64,000 nt of DNA from Chloroflexota bacterium (lineage in GTDB: Bacteria > Chloroflexota > Anaerolineae > Anaerolineales > UBA11579), in contig JABFGG010000009.1 of assembly GCA_013112575.1 (NCBI GenBank), positions 62,001 through 126,000 of the forward strand, in the 5' to 3' direction. This document shows, piece after piece, positions 7,240 through 16,401 of this stretch. Both the position numbers and the translations under genes were made by a program. The notes beneath the pieces were generated by a model, which did not search any database, was not told the DNA's origin, and saw nothing but the letters and a program-made list of their open reading frames with translations. How positions within the stretch are numbered: the stretch's first letter is position 1; each line of letters starts with the position of its first letter.

Positions 7240-10032
7240 ATGCCTAAAACCCTTTATCTAATCGATGGACATGCCTTAGCCTACCGCACGTATTTCGCTT
7301 TAACCAGCGGTGGAACGAACACAACGCGCTGGAATACCAGCAAAGGTGAGCCGACTGCCGGCGTATTTGGTTTTGCCAGTGTGCTTTTACGCATCTTCGA
7401 ACAGGAACAGCCTGACTATCTGGCAGTGGCCTTTGACGTGGGCAAAACCTTCCGCGATGAGATATTCCCCGATTACAAGGGCACGCGCGAAAAAATGCCG
7501 GATGACCTGCGCTCACAAATCGAGCGTATGCGTGAATTGGTGGATACTTTCAACCTGCCCCGGCTGGAAATGCAAGGCTATGAGGCGGATGACGTGCTGG
7601 GTAGTGTGGCGAAAGCTGTGGCCAAACAGGGGCTGGGCGTCAAGATCATCACCGGAGACCGCGACTTGCTGCAATTGGTGGATAAGCGCATCATCGTCAG
7701 TTTGCCGGGCAAAAAGTTGGCCGAATCCACAGATTATGATGAAGCTAAAGTGGTTGAGGCGCTGGGGGTACGGCCAGACCAGGTGGTGGATTACAAGGCG
7801 CTGGTTGGGGATACTTCCGATAATATCCCGGGTGTGAAAGGGGTAGGTAAAAAAACCGCAGAAAAACTATTGGCAGAGTATGAAACGCTGGATGGCGTGT
7901 ATGAACATATAGAGGAATTAGCTGCCGGGCAACAAAAGAAACTGGCAACGGATAAAGATAATGCCTATCTCAGCCAGAAACTGGCGCTGATCGTCACGGA
8001 TTTGGAGGTTGATATCGATCTGGAGCAGGCGCGTCCAAGCGCTTTTGAGCCGCAAGCTGTTCAGGAATTATTCCGTGAATTGGAATTCCGCTCCCTCATG
8101 CCGCGACTGGCAACGGTGATGGAACAGATCGGTATGGCCCCAAGCGATGGCGGACAGCAATTGCCCATGTTCGCGGGCGAGGCGACCGATGATGAGGAAG
8201 CGCCGGCCATTGATACAGAGTGGGCGGTGATTGATACCCAGGAAAGCCTGGATGAATTGGTCAAGGAGCTTAACGCCGCCGAGGTCATCGCTTTTGACAC
8301 CGAAACCACCGGCACGGACAAAATGCAGGCCGACATTGTAGGCATTTCTGTGGCCACCGAGCCGAAGAAGGGCTATTACATCCCGGTGGGGCATGACGAA
8401 GGCCAGCAGTTGCCATTGGATATGGTCATTGATGCTTTGCGTAAACCAATGACCAACAAGAAGATTCCCAAGGCAGGGCATAACCTCAAATATGATTATG
8501 TGATGTTGCGGCGTTATGGGCTGGACACGGAACCGCTGGGTTTCGATAGCATGCTGGCCGAATACCTGCGTGATCCCGGCTCGCGTAATCTGGGTCTTAA
8601 GAATCTCTCCTGGGTGCGGCTTGACGTGCAGATGATCGAGATCGAGGAATTGATCGGTAAAGGCAAGAAGCAGGTCACCATGGCCCAGGTGCCGATAGAA
8701 AAAGCAGCGCCCTATGCTGCTGCCGATGCAGAGATCGTCCTGCGTTTGAAGCCTTTGCTGGAGAAAGACCTGGAAGATGTTGGTGCCGTAGACCTGTTCC
8801 ACAAGTTGGAAATGCCCCTCATCAAAGTGCTTTCCGAGATGGAGGTGGAAGGTATCTCGTTGGATACCAAATTCCTGAGCAAGATGTCCGGCGAATTGGA
8901 TAAACGCATGGGCGAGATCACTGCTCAGGTGTATGCGGCTGTAGGTGAAGAGTTCAACCTCAATTCTACGCAACAGCTTTCCAAAGCCCTGTTCGAGACC
9001 CTCAAAATCGCTCCGCCGGAAGGCACACGTAAAACGGCCAGCGGCTTCTATTCAACCTCTGCAAGTGTGCTGGAAACTCTAAAAGATGAGCATGAAGTCG
9101 TGCAGTGGATATTGGAATACCGCGAGTTATCTAAGCTGGCTTCAACCTACGTAGATGCACTTCCCCAGCAGGTCAACCCGGCAACCGGACGGGTACACAC
9201 GTCCTACCAGCAACATGGTTCAGTCACCGGACGTATCGCATCCAGTGATCCCAACCTGCAAAACATCCCTATTCGCACGGAATTAGGCCGCAAAGTGCGA
9301 CATGGTTTTGTGGCTGAACCGGGCAAATTGCTTTTGGGGGTGGATTACTCCCAGGTAGAGCTGCGCATTGTGGCCCATATGGCCGATGATAAAGCCATGC
9401 TGGATGCCTTCAAGGCCGACCAGGATATCCATGCGACGACTGCAGCGGCCATCTATGATATTGATCTGGAAGAAGTGACTTCGGAACAGCGTCGACATGC
9501 CAAGGCTGTAAACTTTGGTTTGATCTATGGCATGAGCGCTTTTGGGCTTACGCGCAATACGGACCTGACTCTTGGTGAGGCCGAGAACTTCGTATCAGCC
9601 TATTTTGAGCGTTTCCCTGGTGTAGCCCAATATCTGGATGAGAGCCGTAAACAGGCCAACGAACAGGAGTTCGTGGAAACCTTGATGGGGCGTCGCAGGT
9701 ACTTCCACGGGCTCAAGAACCAGACAAATTACAACTTACGCGGCCGTATGGAACGTGAAGCCATCAATTCACCGATACAGGGTACGGCTGCAGATATTAT
9801 GAAACAGGCCATGTTGGACCTGCATAAAGCCTTGCAAAAGAGCGATTTACAGGCCAAAATGTTATTACAAGTGCATGATGAGATCGTGCTGGAGTGTCCT
9901 GAGGAAGAAGTACAGGAAACGGCACAACTTGTGCAAGAGAAAATGTCGAAGGCTTTCAAATTAGAGGTACCTTTGCGTACAGATGCAAGGGCCGGAATCA
10001 ACTGGGGTACAATGACTCCAGTTGAAGGATAG
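7240..10032 (+). CDS. polA: DNA polymerase I
   Basis: A 930-residue full-length family A polymerase that fills gaps and removes primers in replication and repair. The 5'-nuclease domain spans about 1-290 (YEADDVLG, GDRDLLQLVD). The 3'-5' exonuclease spans about 325-510, and its metal ligands D353 and E355 in AFDTETTG are kept, so proofreading is probably active, unlike in many thermophile enzymes. The polymerase domain has motif A D702 in GVDYSQVELR, the O-helix motif RRHAKAVNFGLIYG, and motif C D880 in QVHDEIVLE. Numbering is close to the E. coli enzyme. It sits 50 bp after the receiver fusion and 15 bp before the TPR gene, so a shared transcript is likely. Confidence 0.98.
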   Translation: MPKTLYLIDGHALAYRTYFALTSGGTNTTRWNTSKGEPTAGVFGFASVLLRIFEQEQPDYLAVAFDVGKTFRDEIFPDYKGTREKMPDDLRSQIERMRELVDTFNLPRLEMQGYEADDVLGSVAKAVAKQGLGVKIITGDRDLLQLVDKRIIVSLPGKKLAESTDYDEAKVVEALGVRPDQVVDYKALVGDTSDNIPGVKGVGKKTAEKLLAEYETLDGVYEHIEELAAGQQKKLATDKDNAYLSQKLALIVTDLEVDIDLEQARPSAFEPQAVQELFRELEFRSLMPRLATVMEQIGMAPSDGGQQLPMFAGEATDDEEAPAIDTEWAVIDTQESLDELVKELNAAEVIAFDTETTGTDKMQADIVGISVATEPKKGYYIPVGHDEGQQLPLDMVIDALRKPMTNKKIPKAGHNLKYDYVMLRRYGLDTEPLGFDSMLAEYLRDPGSRNLGLKNLSWVRLDVQMIEIEELIGKGKKQVTMAQVPIEKAAPYAAADAEIVLRLKPLLEKDLEDVGAVDLFHKLEMPLIKVLSEMEVEGISLDTKFLSKMSGELDKRMGEITAQVYAAVGEEFNLNSTQQLSKALFETLKIAPPEGTRKTASGFYSTSASVLETLKDEHEVVQWILEYRELSKLASTYVDALPQQVNPATGRVHTSYQQHGSVTGRIASSDPNLQNIPIRTELGRKVRHGFVAEPGKLLLGVDYSQVELRIVAHMADDKAMLDAFKADQDIHATTAAAIYDIDLEEVTSEQRRHAKAVNFGLIYGMSAFGLTRNTDLTLGEAENFVSAYFERFPGVAQYLDESRKQANEQEFVETLMGRRRYFHGLKNQTNYNLRGRMEREAINSPIQGTAADIMKQAMLDLHKALQKSDLQAKMLLQVHDEIVLECPEEEVQETAQLVQEKMSKAFKLEVPLRTDARAGINWGTMTPVEG

Positions 10033-10047
10033 AGCTTAGAACAGACG

Positions 10048-12375
10048 ATGGCAGCTGCTATAAACGAGACCGCTTACCGTGAATCCATGAACCTGGGCCA
10101 TTCTGCAGCCTGGGATCAGGATTGGGACGCGGCTGCTAAGCATTATTTCAAGGCAGTTGAAGCATCCCCGAACAGCTTCCAGGCGCTTAGCAGTGTGGGC
10201 CTGGCCTTGTTCAACATGCAAACCTACGATCAGGCGCTCAAGTTCTATAAGCGCGCTGCGACGGTTTCGCCCAACGACCCACTGCCTATTGAAAAGACTG
10301 CCGAAATCTATGAACGGACGGGGAAAATAGAAGAAGCTATCAAACAATCTATGCAGGCAGCGGAGCTATACCTCAACCTGCGCGACCCAGACAAAGCTAT
10401 CCAAAACTGGACGCGAGTAACCAGCCTGAAACCCGAACATCTGCCCGCCCATTCGCGACTGGCGATGGTGTATGAAAAGATGGGCAACAACAATCGCTCC
10501 ATTACGGAGTATCTGGCGGTTGCCAGTTTGCTGCAACAGAAGGTCAAGCTTAAAGAAGCGTTACAAACAGTGCAGCATGCGGTCAAGATAGATCCCGAAA
10601 GTAAAGAAGCTAAAGAAGCGCTCAAGGCGCTTGAATCCAACCGTACATTGCCTTTGCCCTTACGACAACCCGGTGGTACAGATGCCCTGCGTATGGCCGC
10701 AGTGCGTGAAATGGACCAATTGCCTGCGGGCTCCAACGGGGCTGCCAAAGAAGGACCTGATCCCATCACCGAAGCACGGCAAAAAGCCCTGACCGTTTTG
10801 GCCGGGTTGCTGTTTGAAACGGGTGATGAAAAAGACACGGCCAATGGCAACCTGGGGGGTGGCCTGGGCAGCGGTGTAACCGGTAGCCTGGCGACTAACA
10901 ATCAGGAAGCCGCCAAAATGATGAAGCATTTGGGCCGGGCGGTGGACCTGCAAACGCGTGGCGAACGCGATCAGGCTATTGAACAATTAAAACGTGCCAT
11001 TGATGCAGGGCTTGAACACCCCGCTGCGCATTTCAACATCGGTATGTTGATGCACATGGCAGGACGCGAAAAGAATGCACAACGCTACTTGGGCGTAGCT
11101 GTTAGCCATCTGGATTTTGGCCTGGCGGCCCGGCTGCTTGTAGGGGAATACCAACGTAAGTTAGGTAATCTCAAAGAAGCTGCTGAAGAATATCTTGAAG
11201 GTTTAAAGATCGCAGATGCATCCCTGGTGGCTGAAGAATCGGCAGATGAATTGCGCCAACTCTATGAACCACTTATTGAGGCTCATTCCCAGGAAGAAGA
11301 CGAAGCCAAACTTGAAAAACTGTGCGACAACGTGGAAGAGCTTTTATTGCGTCCTAATTGGCGGCGGCACCTCATGGATGCGCGTGAACAGATGCCCGGT
11401 GCAAGTGGCAGCCTGACCCCCATGCCTTTGGCCGAAATGATCTCGCAGGCCAATAGTGGGGAGGTAGTAGAAGCCCTGGCGCGCATCAATAACCTGGCGC
11501 GCGATGGCTATTTGCGCACGGCTATGGAAGAAGCCTTTACGGTGCTTGATCTGGCTCCCACATACCTGCCATTGCACATCAGCATGGGTGACCTGCTGAT
11601 GAGGCAGGATCGTTTACCCGAAGCCATCGATAAATTCACCATGGTGGCTAACGCCTACAGTGCGCGTGGAGAAGCCAACCGTTCTACAGACCTCTTCCGG
11701 CGCATTGTTGAAGTTTCGCCGATGGACCTGGCGGCGCGGACGCGCCTGATCGACCAGCTCGTATCACGCGGGCAGGTGGATGAGGCCCTGACCGAATACC
11801 TGAACCTGGCTGATGTGTATTATCGCCTGGCCGAACTGGATATGGCTCGCGCCACCTATGAAACCTCTCTGCGCATGGCGCAAGATTCGCGTATGAGCGA
11901 CCAGTGGAAGGTACAGATCATGCACCACATGGCCGACATCGACGTGCAGCGTCTGGATTGGCGGCAGGCTCTGGTGGTGTATGAGCAATTGCGCACACTG
12001 GCCCCCGAAGATGAATTGGCCCGCACCAGCTTGATCGAGTTGAATGTACGATTAGGGAATGATGGCAAAGCATTGTCCGAGTTGGATAATTACACATCTT
12101 ATCTGGTGAGCAATGCCCGCGAGGCTCATGCTGTAACCTATATGGCGAAATTAGTCGAAGAAAACCCCAATTACGTCTTTGCACGTGGTCGTCTGGCTGA
12201 ACAATATCAGCAAGCCGGGCAGGTTGACAAAGCTGTGGAGCAATGGGATCAGGTAGGTGAAATGCTGTTGGAAGCTGGGGATGTGGAAGGAGCTAAATCC
12301 GCAGTGCGCTCGATCGTGGCGCTCAACCCGGCTACTGTTGATAAATACCAGAAGTTGTTGCAGCAATTAGGATAG
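10048..12375 (+). CDS. Large TPR-repeat protein
   Basis: A 775-residue soluble protein built largely of tetratricopeptide-like helix pairs. Clear units lie in the first 200 residues (DWDAAAKHYFKAVEASPNSFQALSSVG, then TYDQALKFYKRAATVSPNDPLP) and again over about 290-390 and 480-770. A Gly/Asn-rich break separates the halves near residues 270-290. No signal peptide or membrane segment is seen. It is likely a scaffold for protein complexes, partner unknown. It starts 15 bases after polA, with a weak ribosome site. Confidence 0.88.
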   Translation: MAAAINETAYRESMNLGHSAAWDQDWDAAAKHYFKAVEASPNSFQALSSVGLALFNMQTYDQALKFYKRAATVSPNDPLPIEKTAEIYERTGKIEEAIKQSMQAAELYLNLRDPDKAIQNWTRVTSLKPEHLPAHSRLAMVYEKMGNNNRSITEYLAVASLLQQKVKLKEALQTVQHAVKIDPESKEAKEALKALESNRTLPLPLRQPGGTDALRMAAVREMDQLPAGSNGAAKEGPDPITEARQKALTVLAGLLFETGDEKDTANGNLGGGLGSGVTGSLATNNQEAAKMMKHLGRAVDLQTRGERDQAIEQLKRAIDAGLEHPAAHFNIGMLMHMAGREKNAQRYLGVAVSHLDFGLAARLLVGEYQRKLGNLKEAAEEYLEGLKIADASLVAEESADELRQLYEPLIEAHSQEEDEAKLEKLCDNVEELLLRPNWRRHLMDAREQMPGASGSLTPMPLAEMISQANSGEVVEALARINNLARDGYLRTAMEEAFTVLDLAPTYLPLHISMGDLLMRQDRLPEAIDKFTMVANAYSARGEANRSTDLFRRIVEVSPMDLAARTRLIDQLVSRGQVDEALTEYLNLADVYYRLAELDMARATYETSLRMAQDSRMSDQWKVQIMHHMADIDVQRLDWRQALVVYEQLRTLAPEDELARTSLIELNVRLGNDGKALSELDNYTSYLVSNAREAHAVTYMAKLVEENPNYVFARGRLAEQYQQAGQVDKAVEQWDQVGEMLLEAGDVEGAKSAVRSIVALNPATVDKYQKLLQQLG

Positions 12376-12398
12376 TTGCACGAAACTCCCCAAAAAAT

Positions 12399-12424
12399 AA
12401 GCCCCGCAATTGCAGGGCTTTTAT
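12399..12424. terminator. Terminator between convergent genes
   Basis: AAGCCC / GGGCTT flank an inner palindrome GCAATTGC and are followed by TTTT. It lies between the TPR gene and the minus-strand secreted protein. Confidence 0.75.
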
Positions 12425-12441
12425 GATTCAAATGAGGGTAA

Positions 12442-13413
12442 TTACCACCAAACCCTGAACGAGGTACGGATGATCTCTATCAGGTTACCGTTATTAACGG
12501 TAACGACAACTTCAGCAATGTCGCGGCTTTCGGCGATCACCGGGAATGTGTTCGAACTGATCCCGAATTCGTCAGTGGGAGCCATCAGGTCACGCAGTAC
12601 CGTGCCATCGGAAAACTTGACCGTATAGGATACCTCAGCGCCATCAATGGGCTGTAGGTTCTGGTCGTGAACAGTGACAAAGAGGGTCTGCTCTTCGCCG
12701 GCGGCCACGGCTGCTTTTTCGACGAAGGCTTTGGTGCGCAGGTCAAGGGGCAACTCGTCGATAATGCCGGATTGGGGTTCCAACAGTTGGGGGTCCAGGC
12801 TGCGCTGTTTGAACTCCAGTTGGCCTAAATTGCCGAGGGTGATCTGTGAACCAGGGCGGTACTCCGGGTACCACTCGATGCGCACATACTCGAAATACTG
12901 CACAGTACGTTCATTGTGTTCTTCAAGATCGGAGATCGGGTAACCGAACTGATCTGCCCCGCCATGTTCCTTGTAGAAATCCAGGAATGAATAACAGATC
13001 TGGAAATCACCATAAGGGTTATCCGGAACTGTTTCGCAGGCCGGGCTGAAGGCTGATGCTGCAGCTACTTCGCCAATGCCAGGCTCATATAGCTGCGAGC
13101 CCAGCATGGTAAGTGCTACGCGGTTGCCGGGGCGGTTTTCCGGATGGAATTCGAAACGTGCGCGTTGGAAATACTGTACGCGCACGCCGTTGTCCGGGTC
13201 GTTAAATTCTGTGCTGATGGGGTATCCAAATAAAAATACTGCGTCAGGAAAGCTTTCAAAGTATTCCAGGAATTCCCCACTAACCCAATGGCCAGTCTCA
13301 GAGAAATAGCGTCCAACACCGTTCTGGGCCAGGACAGGATGACTTGAACCCAGCGCGAATAGCAGGATAAAAACCACTACAGGTGTGAGTGCAACTCGCC
13401 ACAGGACCTTCAT
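12442..13413 (-). CDS. Secreted protein with two GYPIS-type repeats and an Ig-like C-terminus
   Basis: A 323-residue exported protein. The start at 13413 is preferred over an upstream in-frame ATG because it gives a clean signal peptide (MKVLWR, a long hydrophobic core, VLAQN cleavage) and sits seven bases after a TATAAT. The body holds two related repeats: FLEYFESFPDAVFLFGYPIS ... VQYFQRARFEFHPENRPG ... LTMLG and FLDFYKEHGGADQFGYPIS ... VQYFEYVRIEWYPEYRPG ... LGNLG. They resemble LGFP-like wall-associated repeats and the type is common in Chloroflexota. The C-terminal 110 residues look like a beta-sandwich (VTVHDQNLQPIDGAEVSYTV). Role unknown, probably a cell-surface protein. Confidence 0.8.
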   Translation of the reverse strand: MKVLWRVALTPVVVFILLFALGSSHPVLAQNGVGRYFSETGHWVSGEFLEYFESFPDAVFLFGYPISTEFNDPDNGVRVQYFQRARFEFHPENRPGNRVALTMLGSQLYEPGIGEVAAASAFSPACETVPDNPYGDFQICYSFLDFYKEHGGADQFGYPISDLEEHNERTVQYFEYVRIEWYPEYRPGSQITLGNLGQLEFKQRSLDPQLLEPQSGIIDELPLDLRTKAFVEKAAVAAGEEQTLFVTVHDQNLQPIDGAEVSYTVKFSDGTVLRDLMAPTDEFGISSNTFPVIAESRDIAEVVVTVNNGNLIEIIRTSFRVWW

Positions 13414-13420
13414 AGCTAAA

Positions 13421-13449
13421 ATTATAGATTCATTTGAATGAGTGCACAA
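13421..13449 (-). promoter_or_regulatory. Promoter for a leaderless mRNA
   Basis: On the minus strand TTGTGC (13449-13444), a 17-bp spacer and a perfect TATAAT (13426-13421) lie seven bases before the ATG at 13413. The predicted start site is the A of ATG. No ribosome site is present. Confidence 0.7.
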
Positions 13450-13473
13450 CAAAAGCATACCCCCCAGTTTGGC

Positions 13474-14145
13474 TCAGATAGCGAGGGCAGCAGGTAAATC
13501 GGCAACACTTCCCAATATCAAATCGGCTCCGGCCTGACGCAATTCTTCCTCTTCCCCAAAGCCTGATAAGACTCCTACGGTCTGTGCACCAGCAGCTACT
13601 CCGGCACGGATGTCGACGGTTGTATCCCCGATCATCAAACAGTTTTCCGGTTCAACGCCAATCTGCTCTGCAGCCCAGAATATGGGGTCGGGATAAGGCT
13701 TGGTGCGCGGGGCGGTCAGCGCGGATGCCACGCATCGAAAATGAGGTTCTAAATCGTATTGAGACAAAAACGCAGATGTGCCGTGTGGCCCGCGGGCTGT
13801 GATGACTGCCAGAGGGTATTTCTTCTCGCATTGCTGTAAACAGTCTATGGTTCCGTCGATGAGTTCAAAATGACGATTGCCACGCCTGAGCCAGCGTGCC
13901 AGGAAGCGCTCATTCAAGTCGGCTAATTCATCATCAATACCAAATCTATCTGGCAAACCGTAGAGGAAATTGCCAGGCCCCTCGGCGCGCATGACAATAT
14001 AACGCGCCAGTTTTTTGGCTCTTTCCATGGGCAGAACATACTTAAAAACGTTTGCCAGATTAGCCACCATCTGGTCATCCGTGTCGCTTAGGGTGCCATC
14101 CACGTCAAAACAGAGGGCTTCGATACGCGCCAGGTCGAGTGCCAT
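13474..14145 (-). CDS. HAD-superfamily phosphatase, phosphoglycolate-phosphatase-like
   Basis: A 223-residue cytosolic hydrolase. The start at 14145 is chosen because the family fold begins there: MALDLARIEALCFDVDGTLSD with the nucleophile and acid Asp of motif I. Motif II is in AVITARG, and motifs III/IV are PYPDPIFWAAEQIGVEP followed by MIGDTTVDIRAGVAAG. The helical cap lies between motifs I and II. These features fit the Gph/PGP group, but the substrate cannot be set from sequence. A small membrane-protein gene ends eight bases upstream, so the two probably form an operon. Confidence 0.88.
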   Translation of the reverse strand: MALDLARIEALCFDVDGTLSDTDDQMVANLANVFKYVLPMERAKKLARYIVMRAEGPGNFLYGLPDRFGIDDELADLNERFLARWLRRGNRHFELIDGTIDCLQQCEKKYPLAVITARGPHGTSAFLSQYDLEPHFRCVASALTAPRTKPYPDPIFWAAEQIGVEPENCLMIGDTTVDIRAGVAAGAQTVGVLSGFGEEEELRQAGADLILGSVADLPAALAI

Positions 14146-14153
14146 TTTAGAAG

Positions 14154-14285
14154 CTAGTTGCTGCCCAGCACCAGATAGGCAGAGGCTGCAAATGCAAAGC
14201 CACTGATGCACACGATACTGACGATGACCATCACGCCACAGGAAATCAATAAACGTTGCCAGAGACTGCCATTTTTGTCTTCCAT
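14154..14285 (-). CDS. Small single-span membrane protein (43 aa)
   Basis: MEDKNGSLWQRLLISCGVMV and on: a short charged head followed by one long hydrophobic segment (about 12-38) ending in LGSN. TACAAT lies nine bases before the ATG, giving a near-leaderless transcript. It ends eight bases before the HAD gene and is divergent from the DUF3054 gene. No family is known to me. Its size, membrane segment, promoter and position favour a real gene. Confidence 0.55.
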   Translation of the reverse strand: MEDKNGSLWQRLLISCGVMVIVSIVCISGFAFAASAYLVLGSN

Positions 14286-14360
14286 AATGCTGGCATTGTA
14301 CTGTTTTCTGCCTGTCTGTGGGCAAAACGTGAGAATGCTAAGTATGGTAAAACATAGCCG

Positions 14361-14771
14361 ATGAAGAAGATCCAACTATCACGCCGCCTTTGGTTGCTTT
14401 TGTTGGGCGACAGCATCGTCCTGGCTTTGATCACCCTAGCCGGGTTGGGTACCCACGACTCACTCTCATTGGTCGCTACGCGTTTCCTGCCTAATTTTGT
14501 GCCGGCCCTGGCCGCCTGGCTCTTACTGGCCTGGCCGCTGGGTGCGTATGATGAAGAGCAACTGGGAGATTGGCGCCAACTGTGGCGACCTTTCTGGGCC
14601 ATGTTACTTTCTGCTCCCCTCTCCGCATTTTTGCGGGCACTGTGGCTTGGCAGCGACACAATATTTGTTGTGTTTGTGTTGGTCCTGAGTGGATTGGGGT
14701 CGGCAGTAATTCTGTTATGGCGTATCATCGTTTGGCTGTATGTCAAACGCCGCGGGGCAAGCGATGGATGA
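14361..14771 (+). CDS. DUF3054 family membrane protein
   Basis: A 136-residue integral membrane protein with about four hydrophobic segments (about 8-28, 47-63, 75-92, 98-127). It carries the GDSIVLALI opening, the FLPNFVPALAAWLLLAWPLGAYDEE core and FWAMLLSAPLSAFLRALWLG, which fit the DUF3054 family. Function unknown. It overlaps the ECF sigma factor start by eight bases, so sigma translation is probably coupled to it. It is divergent from the small membrane protein at 14154-14285. Confidence 0.75.
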   Translation: MKKIQLSRRLWLLLLGDSIVLALITLAGLGTHDSLSLVATRFLPNFVPALAAWLLLAWPLGAYDEEQLGDWRQLWRPFWAMLLSAPLSAFLRALWLGSDTIFVVFVLVLSGLGSAVILLWRIIVWLYVKRRGASDG

Positions 14772-15372
14772 GATTGAACTCATCAAATATGCTAAAGAGG
14801 GGGATCTCACAGCTTTCAATCGGCTGGTGCTGGAATATCAGGACCTGGCGTATAACGTAGCTTACCGGGTAATGAGCGACCCGGCCTCGGCGGAGGACGC
14901 CACCCAGGAAGCCTTCATCTCGGCGTATAGGAAACTGAAATCCTACCGTGGAGGCTCTTTCAAAGCCTGGTTATTGCGTATAGTCACTAATGCTTGCTAC
15001 GATGAATTGCGCCGCCGCAAACGCCGCCCAACTACGCCGCTAGAACCGGTTGGGGCCGACGACGAAGAAATGGAGTCACCGGCCTGGCTGACCGACGAAA
15101 GTGAATCCCCTGAAGAATCAGCCTCCCGCAGTGAATTAGCCGCTGCCATTCAGCAATGTTTGGAGGGATTGGACGTAGATTTTCGCATGGTGGTGGTGAT
15201 GGTGGATGTGCAGGGGCTGGACTACAGTGAAACAGCCAGCGCCATCGAAAAGCCATTGGGTACTGTGAAAAGCCGTCTAGCACGGGCGCGAGCGCGCATG
15301 CAGGATTGCTTACAGGGATATGGGGAACTTTTACCCTCTATCTATCGTCTGGAAGGTGAGAAGTTATCATGA
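14764..15372 (+). CDS. ECF-type RNA polymerase sigma factor
   Basis: A 202-residue sigma-70 family factor with only regions 2 and 4. Region 2: FNRLVLEYQDLAYNVAYRVM, then SAEDATQEAFISAYRKL and FKAWLLRIVTNACYDELRRR. Region 4: MVVVMVDVQGLDYSETASAI with the helix-turn-helix PLGTVKSRLARARARM. The linker is acidic. ATG 14764 is preferred to 14740 because it matches the family start and overlaps the upstream stop; 14740 remains possible. The anti-sigma gene follows with an ATGA overlap, so it should be held by that membrane partner. Target genes are not known. Confidence 0.92.
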   Translation: MDEIELIKYAKEGDLTAFNRLVLEYQDLAYNVAYRVMSDPASAEDATQEAFISAYRKLKSYRGGSFKAWLLRIVTNACYDELRRRKRRPTTPLEPVGADDEEMESPAWLTDESESPEESASRSELAAAIQQCLEGLDVDFRMVVVMVDVQGLDYSETASAIEKPLGTVKSRLARARARMQDCLQGYGELLPSIYRLEGEKLS

Positions 15373-16295
15373 CCTCAAACCTTTCGAAACGAGACCTTGA
15401 AGCCCTTTCCGCCTACCTGGATGGACAACTAAGCAGCCGCCAGCGAAGTAAGCTGGAAACGCGTTTGCAGCGGGATGAGGAATTGCGCCTTGAACTGGCA
15501 AACCTGCGGCGTACACGTGCTGCCTTGCGTGACCTGCCACAAGTCCGCGCCCCACGTCAATTTACATTGACACCGGAAATGGCGGGGGAGCAAATCAGGT
15601 CTGCAAGCCTCTATCCAACCATGCGCCTGGCATCTGCCCTGGCAACGATCCTTTTTGTAGTGGTTACTTTCGGTGACTTGATTACCAGTACAGCAACCCA
15701 GATGAGCCCTGCCATTTTGCAGGCTCAAGAGATTGTAGATGACAGCACTTTCGTCGTTGAACCAACCCCTGCCCAAGATCTGGCTGCAGAAAATGCAATT
15801 GAAGAAGCGGCTCCCGAAGCTGGAGCAGAAATGTTTGCGCTTCCAGCAGAAGGGGATGGCGCCGATGTTTTAACAGACCAGGAGAGTGACGAAGTGCCTG
15901 CTCCTGCTCTTGAAATTGCACCCACTGCAACTCAACCCGCGCTAGCTGGAGAGAGTGCTGCAGAGGATGCTACTGATGAAGGGCAGGAACAAAGAATAGA
16001 AGCAGAGTCTGCTCCCCAGGCGACTCAAGCTGCACTCCCAACGGCGACAGTTGTTGTTTTGGGGGAGAGTGAAGAGGACAGTGTTGCGGAAGAGCTTGAG
16101 ATGGAGGACGCCCCTGAGTCTACTCAGGGATTTGTGGCCCAGCCGCCAGCTGATAAGGGGTTGGAGCCGGCTGTTCAAGCAGAGGAGCCGAGCTCCCAGG
16201 TTAGCTTGCCACTTATTCGTATCGTCGAAATTGTGCTGGCTGCGCTGGCTTTGATACTGATTGGTTTCACCTTCTACTTACGTCGCAGAGTCTGA
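15369..16295 (+). CDS. Membrane-bound anti-sigma factor
   Basis: A 308-residue protein translationally coupled to the sigma gene (ATGA). Residues 5-60 form a helical anti-sigma domain (LSAYLDGQLSSRQRSKLETR, then LRLELANLRRTRAALRDLP). The zinc HxxxCxxC motif is absent, so this is a non-zinc type. One membrane segment lies at about 82-103 and a second at about 283-302, just before RRRV. Between them is a 180-residue acidic, Ala/Thr/Pro-rich outer region with no recognised fold. Two membrane spans place both ends in the cytoplasm, so the long outer loop may sense envelope stress. Confidence 0.8.
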   Translation: MTSNLSKRDLEALSAYLDGQLSSRQRSKLETRLQRDEELRLELANLRRTRAALRDLPQVRAPRQFTLTPEMAGEQIRSASLYPTMRLASALATILFVVVTFGDLITSTATQMSPAILQAQEIVDDSTFVVEPTPAQDLAAENAIEEAAPEAGAEMFALPAEGDGADVLTDQESDEVPAPALEIAPTATQPALAGESAAEDATDEGQEQRIEAESAPQATQAALPTATVVVLGESEEDSVAEELEMEDAPESTQGFVAQPPADKGLEPAVQAEEPSSQVSLPLIRIVEIVLAALALILIGFTFYLRRRV

Positions 16296-16401
16296 CCCTT
16301 TTCTGCCAAAATTGTCCGATAACCCATAAAATGTCGTCCCGATTTGATATACTTTGGACGTTGACACGCTAGTAACCTTATTTAATTCTCTGGAGGAGAA
16401 T

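Noticed and set aside
8068-8973. A 301-codon minus-strand frame inside polA
   Set aside because: His/Gln-rich antisense of a well-conserved coding region with no family likeness.
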